Positions 17,812-27,269 of a stretch of DNA of 64,000 bases are shown in pieces. The notes under the pieces were generated by a model. That model was not told where the DNA came from. It saw nothing but the letters and a program-made list of their open reading frames with translations, and ran no database searches. Positions within the stretch are counted from its first letter, which is position 1, and each line of letters opens with the position of its first letter. Location of the stretch: positions 1-64,000 of the forward strand of contig NZ_JACGZW010000020.1 in the NCBI RefSeq assembly GCF_014145675.1. The letters are read 5' to 3'. The position numbers were made by a program, and so were the translations under genes. This DNA comes from Amycolatopsis dendrobii. Lineage in GTDB: Bacteria; Actinomycetota; Actinomycetes; Mycobacteriales; Pseudonocardiaceae.

Positions 17812-18670
17812 CCGGGCACAGCGCGTAGGACATCGCCGCCTGGCTCGTCGACCCGAGCAGCAGCCCGCCGAACCCGCCGCGCCCGCGGCTTCCCACGACG
17901 AGCAGCTGCGCCCGGTCGGCCAGATCCAGCAGCTGCTCGGCCGGGCGGCCGCGCACGACCAGCTGCCGCACGTCCACGCCCGGGTACTTCTCCGCCCACC
18001 CGGCGACTCGCTCGGCGAGCACCACGTGCGCCTCCTGCTCGATCCCGCTGTCGGCTGTCCAGCGGTTCTCCCGGAAGATCGCCGACAGCAGCCGGTCGTC
18101 CCAGCAGTGCACCGCGGTCAGCGGAGCGTTCCGCCACGAGGCTTCCTCGAACGCCGTCCCCAGTGCCCGTTCGCTCGACGGCGAACCGTCGACTCCCACG
18201 ACGACCGGTCCGGCGGCTGGCGGTTCTTCGTCGCCCGCGTGCGGCCGGACGAGCGCCACCGGGCAGTCCGCGTGCGCGGCGAGGGACACTGAGACCGAGC
18301 CGAGCAGGATCCGGCCCAGCGGACGCAGACCGGGCGTGCCGAGCACCAGCAGCACCGCCTCGCGGGACTGCGCGACCAGGCACTTCCCGACGATTCCGCG
18401 CAGCAGCACCAGATCCGGCGTCAGCGCGGGTACGGCTTCTTTGGCGGCGTCGCGGGCGGTGCGCAGGATCCGGTGCCCGCGCGCGGTGAGCACGCGGTCG
18501 AAGTTCTCCAGTGTCCGCAATGGACGGGGGAAGTCGAGGGCCAGCTCGTCGAGCACGTGCACGAGCCGCAGCGGGACTCCGCGCCCCGCCGCGGCGCGCG
18601 CCGCCCAGCCGACCGCGTGCAGGGAAGCCAGCGAGCCGTCGACTGCGGCGACGAGTGCGGGTTCGGTCAT
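17741..18670 (-). CDS. Tandem universal stress protein
   Basis: The 309-residue protein has two Usp domains (about 4-140 and 155-290) and a Pro/Gly-rich tail. The second nucleotide loop, GSRGRGGFGGLLLGSTS, is intact; the first, GTPGLRPLGRILLGSV, is altered. GGAAAGG precedes the ATG at 18670. The 3' end runs 71 bases into the convergent small membrane gene. The divergent gap to DoxX holds two DosR-like boxes. Confidence 0.93.
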   Translation of the reverse strand: MTEPALVAAVDGSLASLHAVGWAARAAAGRGVPLRLVHVLDELALDFPRPLRTLENFDRVLTARGHRILRTARDAAKEAVPALTPDLVLLRGIVGKCLVAQSREAVLLVLGTPGLRPLGRILLGSVSVSLAAHADCPVALVRPHAGDEEPPAAGPVVVGVDGSPSSERALGTAFEEASWRNAPLTAVHCWDDRLLSAIFRENRWTADSGIEQEAHVVLAERVAGWAEKYPGVDVRQLVVRGRPAEQLLDLADRAQLLVVGSRGRGGFGGLLLGSTSQAAMSYALCPVIVAGSGEEPPGPSGSTPADPRN

Positions 18671-18755
18671 CGGTTCCGCCTTTCCGGCAACAGGTTTCCC
18701 TCGGACGGTAGGCGCGGACGGCACCGTGCGGCAGCGGCGTCGGTCCCCTCGCGGA

Positions 18756-18771
18756 CGGACCTTCGGCCCCT
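18756..18771. promoter_or_regulatory. Putative DosR-like box in the USP/DoxX divergent gap
   Basis: CGGACCTTCGGCCCCT resembles the DosR motif. It lies 86 bases from the USP start at 18670 and 104 bases from the DoxX start, so it is better placed for the USP gene. Confidence 0.5.
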
Positions 18772-18804
18772 CCGCGCCGGTCCGCGTCCAACGGCCCGCC
18801 CGAC

Positions 18805-18820
18805 GGGGACTTTCGGCTCC
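18805..18820 (+). promoter_or_regulatory. Putative DosR-like box upstream of DoxX
   Basis: GGGGACTTTCGGCTCC matches the GGGACTTTCGGCCCT form of the motif with one change. It ends 55 bases before the ATG at 18876. Confidence 0.6.
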
Positions 18821-18875
18821 AGAGCGTTCGCCGACCTGCGGATCAGACTCGGGCCAGAGACGAATGGAGGTCCCC

Positions 18876-19466
18876 ATGTCCCTCAAACCCGAGCACGACA
18901 AGCCCGCCGCGGGACGGACTCCCGCGCACCGCCCCGAACCGGACTCGCCGCGGGCAGGCTACGGCGCGCGGTCGCTCGCCGTCCTGCGGATCGCCGCGGG
19001 CTTGCTGTTCCTGTGGCCGTTCGCCGACAAGCTGTTCGGCCTTGGCTACGCCACCCCCGCCGCCGGGGCCTGGCTGCGCGGCGGCTCGCCCACCAACGGC
19101 TTCCTGAGCAACGTCGACGTCGGCCCGTTCGCTTCGATGTTCCACGCCTGGGCCGGAACCTGGTGGGCCGACTGGCTGTTCATGCTGAGCCTGCTCGGCA
19201 TCGGGCTCGCGCTGGTCGCCGGGGCCGGGCTGCGGATCGCCGCCGTTTCCGGCACCGTGCTGATGCTGCTCATGTGGGCCGCGGAATGGCCGCTCGCCCG
19301 CACCACGGGCGCCGGGGCGCCCACGCACTCGACCAACCCGATCCTCGACTACCACCTCGTCTACGCCCTCGTCCTGATCGCGCTCGCCGCGGCGTGCGCC
19401 GGGGACACGTGGGGAATCGGCCGCCGCTGGGCCGCCTTCGTCGGCGACCGGACCTGGCTGCGCTGA
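18876..19466 (+). CDS. DoxX/DoxD-family membrane protein
   Basis: The 196-residue protein has four membrane helices after a 30-residue polar N-terminus. VLRIAAGLLFLWPFADKLFG (about 35-54) is the DoxX opening signature. The insertion with PTNGFLSNVDVGPF resembles the DoxD subunit of thiosulfate:quinone oxidoreductase rather than short DoxX proteins. It may therefore pass electrons from a sulfur compound to quinone; this is inference. TGGAGG precedes the ATG at 18876. The alcohol dehydrogenase follows at 58 bases. Confidence 0.85.
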   Translation: MSLKPEHDKPAAGRTPAHRPEPDSPRAGYGARSLAVLRIAAGLLFLWPFADKLFGLGYATPAAGAWLRGGSPTNGFLSNVDVGPFASMFHAWAGTWWADWLFMLSLLGIGLALVAGAGLRIAAVSGTVLMLLMWAAEWPLARTTGAGAPTHSTNPILDYHLVYALVLIALAAACAGDTWGIGRRWAAFVGDRTWLR

Positions 19467-19524
19467 ACCGCTTACGGGCGTCCGCTGTCCTGGCGGACGC
19501 CCGCAGTCTCCCGAAGGAGAAACT

Positions 19525-20562
19525 GTGAAGGCACTCGTCTACGACGGCCCCGGACGCCGGTCCTGGACCGACCGCCCGGACCCGGAAATCCTCGCGCCGA
19601 CCGACGCGATCGTCCGGATCGACGCCGTCACCATCTGCGGCACCGACCTGCACATCCTGAAAGGCGACGTGCCCGAGGTCGAACGCGGCCGGATCCTCGG
19701 CCACGAGGCGGTCGGCACCATCGTGCGGATCGGCAACGCGGTCTCCGCGGTCAAGCCGGGCGACCGGGTGCTCGTGTCCTGCATCAGCGCGTGCGGCCGC
19801 TGCGAATACTGCCGCCGCGGCGCCTACGGCCAATGCCTCGGCGGAGGCGGCTGGATCCTCGGCCACCTGGTCGACGGCGTACAGGCGGAGTTCGCGCGGA
19901 TCCCGTTCGCCGACACCTCCGTCTACCTGCTGCCGCCCGCGGTGAGCGACGAGTCGGCGCTGCTGCTGGCCGACATCATTCCCACGTCCTACGAGGTCGG
20001 AGTCCGCAATGGACAGGTCGGCCCCGGCGACGTAGTGGCCATCGTCGGCGCGGGCCCGATCGGCCTCGCCGCCATCACCGCGGCCCGGCTCTACAGCCCG
20101 TCGTCCGTCATCGTGATCGACAAGGAACCCGCCCGGCTGGCGGCAGCCAAAGCGGCGGGTGCCGACGTGACGGTCCAGCCCTCGGACGCGGAAGCCGCGG
20201 TCCGCGAGGCAGGCGGCGGGCTCGGTGCGGACGTGGCCGTCGAAGCAGTCGGTGTCCCGGAAACATTCGAACTGTGCGCGGAGCTCGTCCGCCCCGGCGG
20301 CCGGGTCGCGAACATCGGCGTGCACGGGAAACCGGCCACGCTGCATCTCGAACGGCTCTGGATCCGGGACGTCACCATCACCACCGGCCTGGTCGACACC
20401 TCCAGCACGCCCATGCTGCTGCGGATGCTGGCGGGCGGACACCTCGACGTGAGCCGGATGGTCACGCACCGGTTCGGGTTGCAGGAGATGGATGAGGCTT
20501 ATGACGTTTTCGCGCATCCGCAGGACAGCGGAGCGCTGAAGGTCGCTCTGTTCCGCGAGTGA
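19525..20562 (+). CDS. Zinc-dependent alcohol dehydrogenase
   Basis: The 345-residue medium-chain dehydrogenase has the catalytic zinc site (Cys at about 38 in ICGTDLH, His and Glu in GHEAVG at about 60). The structural zinc site is CGRCEYCRRGAYGQC (about 92-106). The Rossmann motif GAGPIGLAAI (about 175-184) binds NAD(P). It should interconvert an alcohol and aldehyde or ketone; the substrate is unknown. GAAGGAG precedes the GTG at 19525. It probably shares a transcript with the DoxX gene and ends before a strong hairpin. Confidence 0.94.
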   Translation: MKALVYDGPGRRSWTDRPDPEILAPTDAIVRIDAVTICGTDLHILKGDVPEVERGRILGHEAVGTIVRIGNAVSAVKPGDRVLVSCISACGRCEYCRRGAYGQCLGGGGWILGHLVDGVQAEFARIPFADTSVYLLPPAVSDESALLLADIIPTSYEVGVRNGQVGPGDVVAIVGAGPIGLAAITAARLYSPSSVIVIDKEPARLAAAKAAGADVTVQPSDAEAAVREAGGGLGADVAVEAVGVPETFELCAELVRPGGRVANIGVHGKPATLHLERLWIRDVTITTGLVDTSSTPMLLRMLAGGHLDVSRMVTHRFGLQEMDEAYDVFAHPQDSGALKVALFRE

Positions 20563-20580
20563 GCCGCTGCGGTCCAGCTG

Positions 20581-20611
20581 AAGGTGCGTGAGGGGAACCC
20601 TCACGCACCTT
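20581..20611. terminator. Perfect hairpin, bidirectional terminator
   Basis: A 14-base arm AAGGTGCGTGAGGG pairs exactly with 20598-20611 across a 3-base loop (GAA). It separates the convergent dehydrogenase and 20621-20959 genes. The GTGAGGG/CCCTCAC core recurs in weaker form near 12563. Confidence 0.85.
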
Positions 20612-20620
20612 CAGCCCGTA

Positions 20621-20959
20621 TCAGGCGGGGCGCGCGGCCTCGTAGCAGCGCTGCCGTTCTTGGTGCCACAGCGTCGATTCGTCGAGGTCGCGGTATTCGC
20701 TTCGCAGTCGCCGGGCCAGGCCGTAAAAGCCTTCGCTCGGCCGGCCGCTGTCCTTCGAGACGACGAGCGCGCTCCACAGGGGCGCTTCCTGATCCGCCGC
20801 CCGGATCGAGACTTGCTCCAGGAAGTAGCCCAGGTGATTCGGCTGTACGCCGACGCGTCTGCCGAGCGGCACGTACTGGATCAAGCCTCCCCCGGAGGCG
20901 ACACCGTACAGAATGTCGGCAATCCGGTCCACGCGGTCCATCTCGAACGTCTCAGGCAT
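20621..20959 (-). CDS. Hypothetical protein, 112 residues
   Basis: I do not recognise a named family with certainty. The sequence has coding-like composition and compact predicted structure. It contains ILYGVASGGGLIQYVPLGRR and SALVVSKDSGRPSEGFYGLA, a pattern I associate with small domains linked to nuclease or McrB-like proteins, though only loosely. There is no signal peptide or membrane segment. The ATG at 20959 is chosen; a GTG six bases upstream is possible and no clear ribosome-binding site is seen for either. Confidence 0.7.
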   Translation of the reverse strand: MPETFEMDRVDRIADILYGVASGGGLIQYVPLGRRVGVQPNHLGYFLEQVSIRAADQEAPLWSALVVSKDSGRPSEGFYGLARRLRSEYRDLDESTLWHQERQRCYEAARPA

Positions 20960-21086
20960 CGGCACCCCAGCGGAGTCGACGGTGTAGTTGTGGTGGGGAG
21001 TCGCCCGGGCAACCGAGACTGTTACGGGACGTACCGCGGCGAGACACTCGTCCGCGCACTCCCGTCGGCGAACACCCGGCCCGGAC

Positions 21087-21788
21087 TCACGGCCGATGGA
21101 TCGACCGGTCCGGGAACAACCCGCCCTGCGCGGGCTCCCCCGGGCGGATGTCGCGGTCGTCCAGCTCCGCCCGCAGGCGCGCCTTCACCTCCACCACGCC
21201 GTCGACCCGGCCGACGAGGGCCTTCAGCACCGGGATCATGCTGTAGCGCTCGACAGTCCCGTCCAGCGACACCACCCCGTCGTGCACCGAAACGTACAGC
21301 GTGGACGGGTCGACGCACATCTCCTGCCTCAGGACTTCGTCGCGCACTTCCTCGCGAATCTCGTTGTCCGGCCGCAAATACGCGCGCACCAGATCCGCCC
21401 GCGAGACGATCCCGGCGAGCGTTCCGTCCGATTCGAGCACCGGCAGCCGGTGCACTCGATGGCTCTCCATGAGCTGGGCCGCGCGCAGAACGTCGTCGTC
21501 GGCAGAGACGGTGATCGCCGGCGTGGTCATCAAATCGGCAGCGAAGAGCGCTTCGGCCTTGTGCCTGCCGTGGCGCGCCTTCGGTCCGATGCCGTGGTGT
21601 TCGACGTTCCGCTCCAGCAGATCGCCGCGCGAAACGACGCCGAGCACCCGGCCGTCCTTGTCGACGACCGGTGCGCCGCCGACGCCGCGTTCTTCCAGCA
21701 GTGCGGCGACGGCTTTGAACGACGTGCCCGATGCGATCCGCGCGACGTCGGTGGTCATCACCGAGCGGATCCGGCGTATCCTCTTCAT
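21087..21788 (-). CDS. CBS-pair protein with C-terminal BON domain
   Basis: The 233-residue protein has CBS motifs at about 8-65 and 85-145 and a BON domain at about 150-210. A short acidic/basic tail rich in Asp, Arg and Pro follows. GAGGAGCGG precedes the ATG at 21788. It is 10 bases after the single-domain USP gene and is probably the last gene of the long minus-strand operon starting near 34126. Confidence 0.93.
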   Translation of the reverse strand: MKRIRRIRSVMTTDVARIASGTSFKAVAALLEERGVGGAPVVDKDGRVLGVVSRGDLLERNVEHHGIGPKARHGRHKAEALFAADLMTTPAITVSADDDVLRAAQLMESHRVHRLPVLESDGTLAGIVSRADLVRAYLRPDNEIREEVRDEVLRQEMCVDPSTLYVSVHDGVVSLDGTVERYSMIPVLKALVGRVDGVVEVKARLRAELDDRDIRPGEPAQGGLFPDRSIHRP

Positions 21789-21798
21789 CTTCCGCTCC

Positions 21799-22305
21799 TC
21801 ACAGCAGGGGTCCGGGGTAGTACGAGCCCGCGGTTTCCTTGTCCGGCAACGGTTCCCGTTCTTCGGCCGACCGGGCCGGGACGATCACGACCGGGCAGCG
21901 CGACTGGCGCAGGCAGTACTCGGAAACCGAGCCGACCAGCAGGCGCAAGACCCGGCTGTGCCCGTGGCTGCCCAGCACCAGCATCGCGGCGTCCGCCGAC
22001 GCGCGGACCAGCGCCGGGCCGGGGGCGCCGTCGATCGTGCCGCTGCGCACCCGCACCCCCTCGAAGTCACCGCGCGCCTCGTCCAGCACGTGGTCCAGTT
22101 CGTGCTGATAGCGGGACGCGATCTCGGACGGCGTGCGGCTGACGGCCGACTCGATGTCGGCGAGCGGGTCGAACGTCCAGGCCCGCAACGCCACCACGGT
22201 CCGGCCGCTGGCCTTAGCTTCCGTCAGCGCCCAGCGGACCGCCGCGGCACTGCCCGCCGATCCGTCGACGCCTACGACGATTTCCTGTTCATTGGCTGTG
22301 GTCAT
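21799..22305 (-). CDS. Single-domain universal stress protein
   Basis: The 168-residue protein has one Usp domain (about 8-150), unlike the other six USPs here, which are tandem. The nucleotide loop reads GSHGHSRVLRLLVGSVSE, which keeps the G-x2-G part only loosely. A 17-residue acidic tail follows. GGAGGAGAAAG precedes the ATG at 22305. It lies between PEP synthase (29 bases upstream) and the CBS gene. Confidence 0.93.
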   Translation of the reverse strand: MTTANEQEIVVGVDGSAGSAAAVRWALTEAKASGRTVVALRAWTFDPLADIESAVSRTPSEIASRYQHELDHVLDEARGDFEGVRVRSGTIDGAPGPALVRASADAAMLVLGSHGHSRVLRLLVGSVSEYCLRQSRCPVVIVPARSAEEREPLPDKETAGSYYPGPLL

Positions 22306-22334
22306 GACTTTCTCCTCCGCACAGGCTCGGGCGC

Positions 22335-24578
22335 TCAGCGCGCCTTTTCCAGCAGGACGCGGCGTTCGGCCGCGGCGATCGCGCCGCGCGCCGCCCCGAT
22401 CGCGTCCGGGTTGACCGAGATCGACGTGATCCCGGCGCGCACGAGATGTTCGGCGAACGCGGGATTCGTCGACGGCGCCTGGCCGCACAGCGACGACGTG
22501 ATGCCGCGGGCGCGGGCGGTGCTCACGATCCGGGTGATCGCGTCGAGCACGGCGGGGTCGGCCTCGTCGAACAGTTCGGCGCACACCGCCGAATCCCGGT
22601 CGACGCCGAGCATCAGCTGGGTCAGGTCGTTGCTGCCGATCGACACCCCGTCGATGCACAGCCCGGCGTACTCGCGCAGCCAGTAGACGACCGACGGGAC
22701 CTCGGCCATGATCCACCGGTGCAGCCCGCGCTGCTTGCCGAGCGGGCTCGCGTCCACCGCCTCCAGGCACGCCTCCAGCTCCCACTTCGTGCGCACGAAC
22801 GGGATCATCAGGTGCAGGTTCGGCGTCCGCTCCCGCACCCGCGCCAGCGTCCGCAGCTCCAGCGCGAACAGGTCGTGCTCGCGCACGTACCGGTAGCAGC
22901 CGCGGTAGCCGATCATCGGGTTGTTCTCGACCGGTTCGTACTCGGCTCCGCCCTCGAGGCCGCGGAATTCGTTGCTGCGCAGGTCGGTGGCCCGGTAGAC
23001 GACCGGACGCGAGCCGAACGCGGTCGTGATCCGCAGCAGCGATTCCGCCATCGCGTCCACAAAGGACTCTTCCTCGCCGCGGGCGAGCAAGGCGCGCGGA
23101 TGCCGTCCGCCGAGCGCGGAGGTCAGCAGGAATTCGGCGCGGAGCAGGCCGACGCCGTCGACCGGCTGAGCCGCGACCTCCTCGGCGTGGTCGGGCATCG
23201 CGAGGTTGACATACAGCCGGGTGGCGATCGCCTCGGCCGCCGCCGGAGCGGCGACGGGGGTCGCGTGCACCGCCTCGTGCGTGATCGCTCCCGCCCGCAC
23301 CTCGCCTTTCGTGCCGTCGACCGTGATCAGCGTGCGGTCCGCGAGCACCCGGGTGGCGTCGCCGGTGCCGACGACGCACGGGACGCCCAGTTCGCGGGCG
23401 ACCACCGCGGCGTGGCACGTCATGCCGCCGCCGTCGGTGACCAGCGCCGCGGCCCGGCGGATCGCCGGGACCCAGTCCGGGGTCGTCATCGGGGCTACCA
23501 GCACCTCGCCGTCGCGCAGCCGCCGTGCCTCGGCCGGGTCGTGCAGCACCCGGACCGCGCCGCTGCCCTCGCCGGGCGAGGCGGCGAGCCCGGTCACCAG
23601 GACTCCGGCGGCTTCTTCCTGCACCGGAGGCAGGGTCGTGATCGGGCGGGACTGCACGAGCCACGTCTTGTGCTCGGCGATCGCGAACTCGATGTCCTGC
23701 GGAACGCCGTAGTGGTCCTCGACCCGGCAGGCGAGCCGCGTCAGCCCGAGCACGGTGGCGTCGTCGAGCACGCGCCTGCCGCCGACCTGCGCGGTCAGCG
23801 CGACCTTCACGTCTCCCCCGCCCGCTTCCGGGATGATCTTGTGCGTCTGGGCGCCGATCCGCGCGCTGAGCACCCGGAGGTCCTCTTTCGCCACCACGTA
23901 GGTGTCCGGGTCCACCGCGCCGCTCACGATCGCCTCGCCCTGGCCGAACACTGCTTCGACCACTGCCCGGTCGCGGTCGCCGGTGCGCGGGTCGGCGGTG
24001 AAGATCACGCCCGACCGCTCTGCCGGGATCATCCGCTGCACGACGACCGCGATCGCCGGTTCGCCGGTGAATCCCCGGCTCGCCCGGTAGCTCACCACTC
24101 GCGGCGAGAACAGCGACGTCCAGCAGTCGACCAGTCGCGCGGCCAAGGCTTCTTCGTCGACGACGTTGGTGTAGCTGGCGTTCATGCCCGCGAAGGAGGC
24201 TTCGCTGCCGTCCTCCCCGGTGGCCGACGAGCGCACCGCCACCACGGGCTGGTCGCCGAGTGCGCGGTACGCGCCGGTCACCTCGGACGCCAGCTCCTGC
24301 GGCAGCCCGGCCGAGCGCACCAGCTCGCGCAGCCGCTCGCACGCCGCTGCCAGCGCTGCCGCATCGTCCACCGCGGTCAGCGTTTTCGCGTGCAGATCGG
24401 CGACCTCGGTGCGGACCCCCGCGGCCTCCAGCGCGGACCAGTACGCGTCGCGGGTGACGACGAACCCGTCCGGCACCGGGTAGCCCGCGGCGATCAGCTC
24501 GCCGAGGTTCGCCCCCTTGCCGCCCGCGGTCTCGGCGTCGGAAAGCCGGATGTCGGCCAGTTTTCGCACGTGTGTCAT
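22335..24578 (-). CDS. ppsA: Phosphoenolpyruvate synthase
   Basis: The 747-residue protein has an N-terminal ATP-binding domain (about 1-320, GGKGANLGELIAAGYPVPDG at 19-38). The swivelling phosphohistidine domain (about 350-450) carries GGGMTCHAAVVARELG with the catalytic His. The C-terminal PEP/pyruvate barrel (about 470-745) contains SIGSNDLTQLMLGVDRDS and the Cys of SSLCGQ. It converts pyruvate and ATP to PEP, AMP and phosphate, or the reverse. GAGGAGGACTGTC precedes the ATG at 24578. Placement beside acetate kinase and ATPase genes suggests control of the pyruvate/PEP node under energy stress. Confidence 0.96.
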   Translation of the reverse strand: MTHVRKLADIRLSDAETAGGKGANLGELIAAGYPVPDGFVVTRDAYWSALEAAGVRTEVADLHAKTLTAVDDAAALAAACERLRELVRSAGLPQELASEVTGAYRALGDQPVVAVRSSATGEDGSEASFAGMNASYTNVVDEEALAARLVDCWTSLFSPRVVSYRASRGFTGEPAIAVVVQRMIPAERSGVIFTADPRTGDRDRAVVEAVFGQGEAIVSGAVDPDTYVVAKEDLRVLSARIGAQTHKIIPEAGGGDVKVALTAQVGGRRVLDDATVLGLTRLACRVEDHYGVPQDIEFAIAEHKTWLVQSRPITTLPPVQEEAAGVLVTGLAASPGEGSGAVRVLHDPAEARRLRDGEVLVAPMTTPDWVPAIRRAAALVTDGGGMTCHAAVVARELGVPCVVGTGDATRVLADRTLITVDGTKGEVRAGAITHEAVHATPVAAPAAAEAIATRLYVNLAMPDHAEEVAAQPVDGVGLLRAEFLLTSALGGRHPRALLARGEEESFVDAMAESLLRITTAFGSRPVVYRATDLRSNEFRGLEGGAEYEPVENNPMIGYRGCYRYVREHDLFALELRTLARVRERTPNLHLMIPFVRTKWELEACLEAVDASPLGKQRGLHRWIMAEVPSVVYWLREYAGLCIDGVSIGSNDLTQLMLGVDRDSAVCAELFDEADPAVLDAITRIVSTARARGITSSLCGQAPSTNPAFAEHLVRAGITSISVNPDAIGAARGAIAAAERRVLLEKAR

Positions 24579-24589
24579 GACAGTCCTCC

Positions 24590-27247
24590 TCAAGAACGGC
24601 GGGTCAGGAGCCGGAACAGTTCGTCCGCGCCCCAGACCAGCACCGGCATCGGCACTAGCACCGCGTACACCCACGCGGGCAGCGCCGCGGTGCCGAAGAC
24701 GTCCTGCAGCCAGGGCAGATAGATGAGCGCGGCGGCGAAAAGAAGTTCGAAGGCGATGCCGCCGAGCAGAAGCTTGTTGGTGCCCAGACCGATCGCCCGC
24801 AGCGACACCCGCTCGGTGCGGGCGGCGAACGCGGTTCCGATCTGGCAGAACACGATCGCTGCGAAGCTGGCCGTCGTGGCTTGGAGATAGGCGTGGTGCA
24901 GCGGCGAGCTGTCGGACACGTCCGCACCGGGATGCCAGCCCGCGGCGTACAGCACCGCGAAGTAGGCGCCGAGCACGAGCACGGCCGACAGCACTCCCAT
25001 GATTCCCCAGGCCCGCAGGAGCATCCGGCCGGTCACCACGCCTTCGCGGCGGGAGCGCGGGCGGCGGGCCATCAGCCCGGGCTCGGCGGGTTCCCGGCCG
25101 AGGGCGAGCGCGGGCAGCGTTTCGGTGCCGAGGTCGATCGCGAGGATCTGCAACACCGTCAGCGGCAGCGGGATCGCGCCGCCGGAAATCGCGAACAGCA
25201 GGAACGGCAGCACTTCCGGCACCGCGTGCGCGAAGATGTAGAGCACGAACTTGCGGACGTTGTCGAACACCCGGCGGCCCTCGCGGACCCCGGCGACGAT
25301 GGTCGCGAAATTGTCGTCGGTCAGTACGACGGTCGCGGCTTCCTTCGCGACATCGGTGCCGCCGACGCCCATCGCCACCCCGATGTCGGCCCGCCGCAGC
25401 GCCGGCGCGTCGTTCACCCCGTCGCCGGTCATCGCGACGACCTCGCCGCAGTCGCGCAACGCGTCGGCGATGCGGAGTTTGTCCTCCGGCGCGGCGCGGG
25501 AGAACACCACCTCGTCGCCGCCGACGAGCACCGAGTCGAGGTCCGGCTCCGGCATCCGCGCGAGCGCGGCGCCGTCCACCACCCGGTCGGCGCCAATGCC
25601 CACCCGGCGGGCGATCTCGGCCGCGGTCAGCCCGTTGTCCCCGGTCACGACGTGCACCGTGATCCCGGCGGAATGGCAGTCCGCCACCGCGTCGGCGACC
25701 TCGGGACGAGGCGGGTCGACCAGGCCGACGAAGCCGAGCAGGCACAACCCGTCCTCCGCTTCGGCCCGGCTGCCCGGGATCGCCGGTGCGTCCCGCCGGG
25801 CCACGGCCAGCACTCGCAGCGCGCGCCCGGCCATGCTGTCGACCAGCGCGGACAGCCGCGCCCGCCGGTCCGCGGTCAGCTCCGCTCCGCCCAGTTCCGT
25901 GCTGCACAACGGCAGCACCTGCTCGGGCGCGCCCTTCACCGCGACGACGAGTCCGCCGTCCACTAGGTCCACTGTGGACATTCGCTTGAGCCGGGGATCG
26001 AACGGGTACAACGCTTTCCGGGCGGCCTCGCGGGCGCTCGTGGTGACGTTCTGGCCATGGTCATCGGCGAATCGCAGCAGCGCGAGTTCGGTCGGGTCGC
26101 CGGAGCCGCCGGCCACATCCGCGGTGCTGCACCGGGCGAGCACGGCGGCGGTTTCGCGCGGGTGCGCGGATTCCGCCCCGTCCGGGCCGCGCAGTTCCTC
26201 CACTCGCATCGAGTTCTGGGTCAGCGTGCCGGTTTTGTCGGTGCAGATGACGGTGGTCGAACCCAGCGTCTCCACCGCCGACAGCCGTTTCACGAGCGCG
26301 CCCGCTTTCGCCATCGACCGCACCCCGGCCGCCAGCGCGAGCGTGATCGTGGGCAACAGGCCCTCGGGCACGTTCGCCACCAGCAAGCCGATCGCGAACA
26401 CGAAGGCGGCCGACCACGACAGTCCGGCAGCCACGCCGAGCGGCAGGAACCCGACGCCGACCACCACCGCGACCCCGGCGATCAGCCACGCGACCCGCCG
26501 CACCTGCCGCTCCAGCGGGCTTTCCTCGCGGCCGATCCGGGCCGACAGCGACGCGATCCGGCCGATTTCGGTGCGTCGCCCGGTCGCGTGCACCACCGCC
26601 CGCGCCGAACCCGCGACACAGACAGTGCCGCTGAAGACCAGCACCGGGGAGTCGAGCGCGCGGTCGGCGTCGTCCGCGGCATCGGCGGTCCGGGTCACCG
26701 GGGCCGACTCGCCGGTGAGCATCGACGCGTCGACGTCCACGGTGCCCTCGATCAGCCGCGCGTCCGCCGGGACCCGATCGCCTTCGGCGAGCAGGACGAT
26801 GTCGCCGCGGACCAGTTCGGCCGATTCGAGATGCGCGACCAGTCCGTCGCGCAGCACGGCGCTGCGCTCCGGCAGGTACTTGCCGAGCGCTTCGACCGCG
26901 CGTTCGGCTTGCTGCTCCTGGAAGAACGCGAGCAGGCCGTTCAGGATGATCACCCCGACGATCGCGATCGCCAGGTTGGTGGTGCCCGCGAACCACGCCA
27001 GCCCGGCCGCGACCCACAGCAGCAGGGCGAGCGGGTGGACCAGCTGGCGCAGCAAAGCCAGCGGCCACTGCCTGCCGCCCTTGTGCGGCAGCTCGTTCGG
27101 CCCGTAGGCCTGCAGCCGCCGGGCCGCCTCGCGGCTGGTCAGACCGCCCGGCACGGAACGGAGATCGCGCAGCAGCAGGCCGATCGGCTCCCGTGCGTCG
27201 ATGTCCGGCTCCGCGGTCGCGGGCGGCGGGCGAAGATGCGTGGTCAT
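24590..27247 (-). CDS. P2-type cation-transporting ATPase (CtpF-like)
   Basis: The 885-residue membrane pump has an N-terminal cation-ATPase domain, the TGES actuator motif (about 178), the phosphorylation site DKTGTLTQNS (about 338) and TGDGVNDAPAL (about 630). About ten membrane helices are visible. Helix 4 has VANVPEGLLPT, the form seen in P2 pumps including Na+/K+-ATPase; Ca2+ pumps usually have PEGLP, so the ion is uncertain. CtpF (Rv1997), in the same class, is a DosR-regulon member. GAAGGAG precedes the ATG at 27247. It lies 11 bases before PEP synthase. Confidence 0.94.
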   Translation of the reverse strand: MTTHLRPPPATAEPDIDAREPIGLLLRDLRSVPGGLTSREAARRLQAYGPNELPHKGGRQWPLALLRQLVHPLALLLWVAAGLAWFAGTTNLAIAIVGVIILNGLLAFFQEQQAERAVEALGKYLPERSAVLRDGLVAHLESAELVRGDIVLLAEGDRVPADARLIEGTVDVDASMLTGESAPVTRTADAADDADRALDSPVLVFSGTVCVAGSARAVVHATGRRTEIGRIASLSARIGREESPLERQVRRVAWLIAGVAVVVGVGFLPLGVAAGLSWSAAFVFAIGLLVANVPEGLLPTITLALAAGVRSMAKAGALVKRLSAVETLGSTTVICTDKTGTLTQNSMRVEELRGPDGAESAHPRETAAVLARCSTADVAGGSGDPTELALLRFADDHGQNVTTSAREAARKALYPFDPRLKRMSTVDLVDGGLVVAVKGAPEQVLPLCSTELGGAELTADRRARLSALVDSMAGRALRVLAVARRDAPAIPGSRAEAEDGLCLLGFVGLVDPPRPEVADAVADCHSAGITVHVVTGDNGLTAAEIARRVGIGADRVVDGAALARMPEPDLDSVLVGGDEVVFSRAAPEDKLRIADALRDCGEVVAMTGDGVNDAPALRRADIGVAMGVGGTDVAKEAATVVLTDDNFATIVAGVREGRRVFDNVRKFVLYIFAHAVPEVLPFLLFAISGGAIPLPLTVLQILAIDLGTETLPALALGREPAEPGLMARRPRSRREGVVTGRMLLRAWGIMGVLSAVLVLGAYFAVLYAAGWHPGADVSDSSPLHHAYLQATTASFAAIVFCQIGTAFAARTERVSLRAIGLGTNKLLLGGIAFELLFAAALIYLPWLQDVFGTAALPAWVYAVLVPMPVLVWGADELFRLLTRRS

Positions 27248-27269
27248 CGGACTCCTTCAGCTCTCGAAG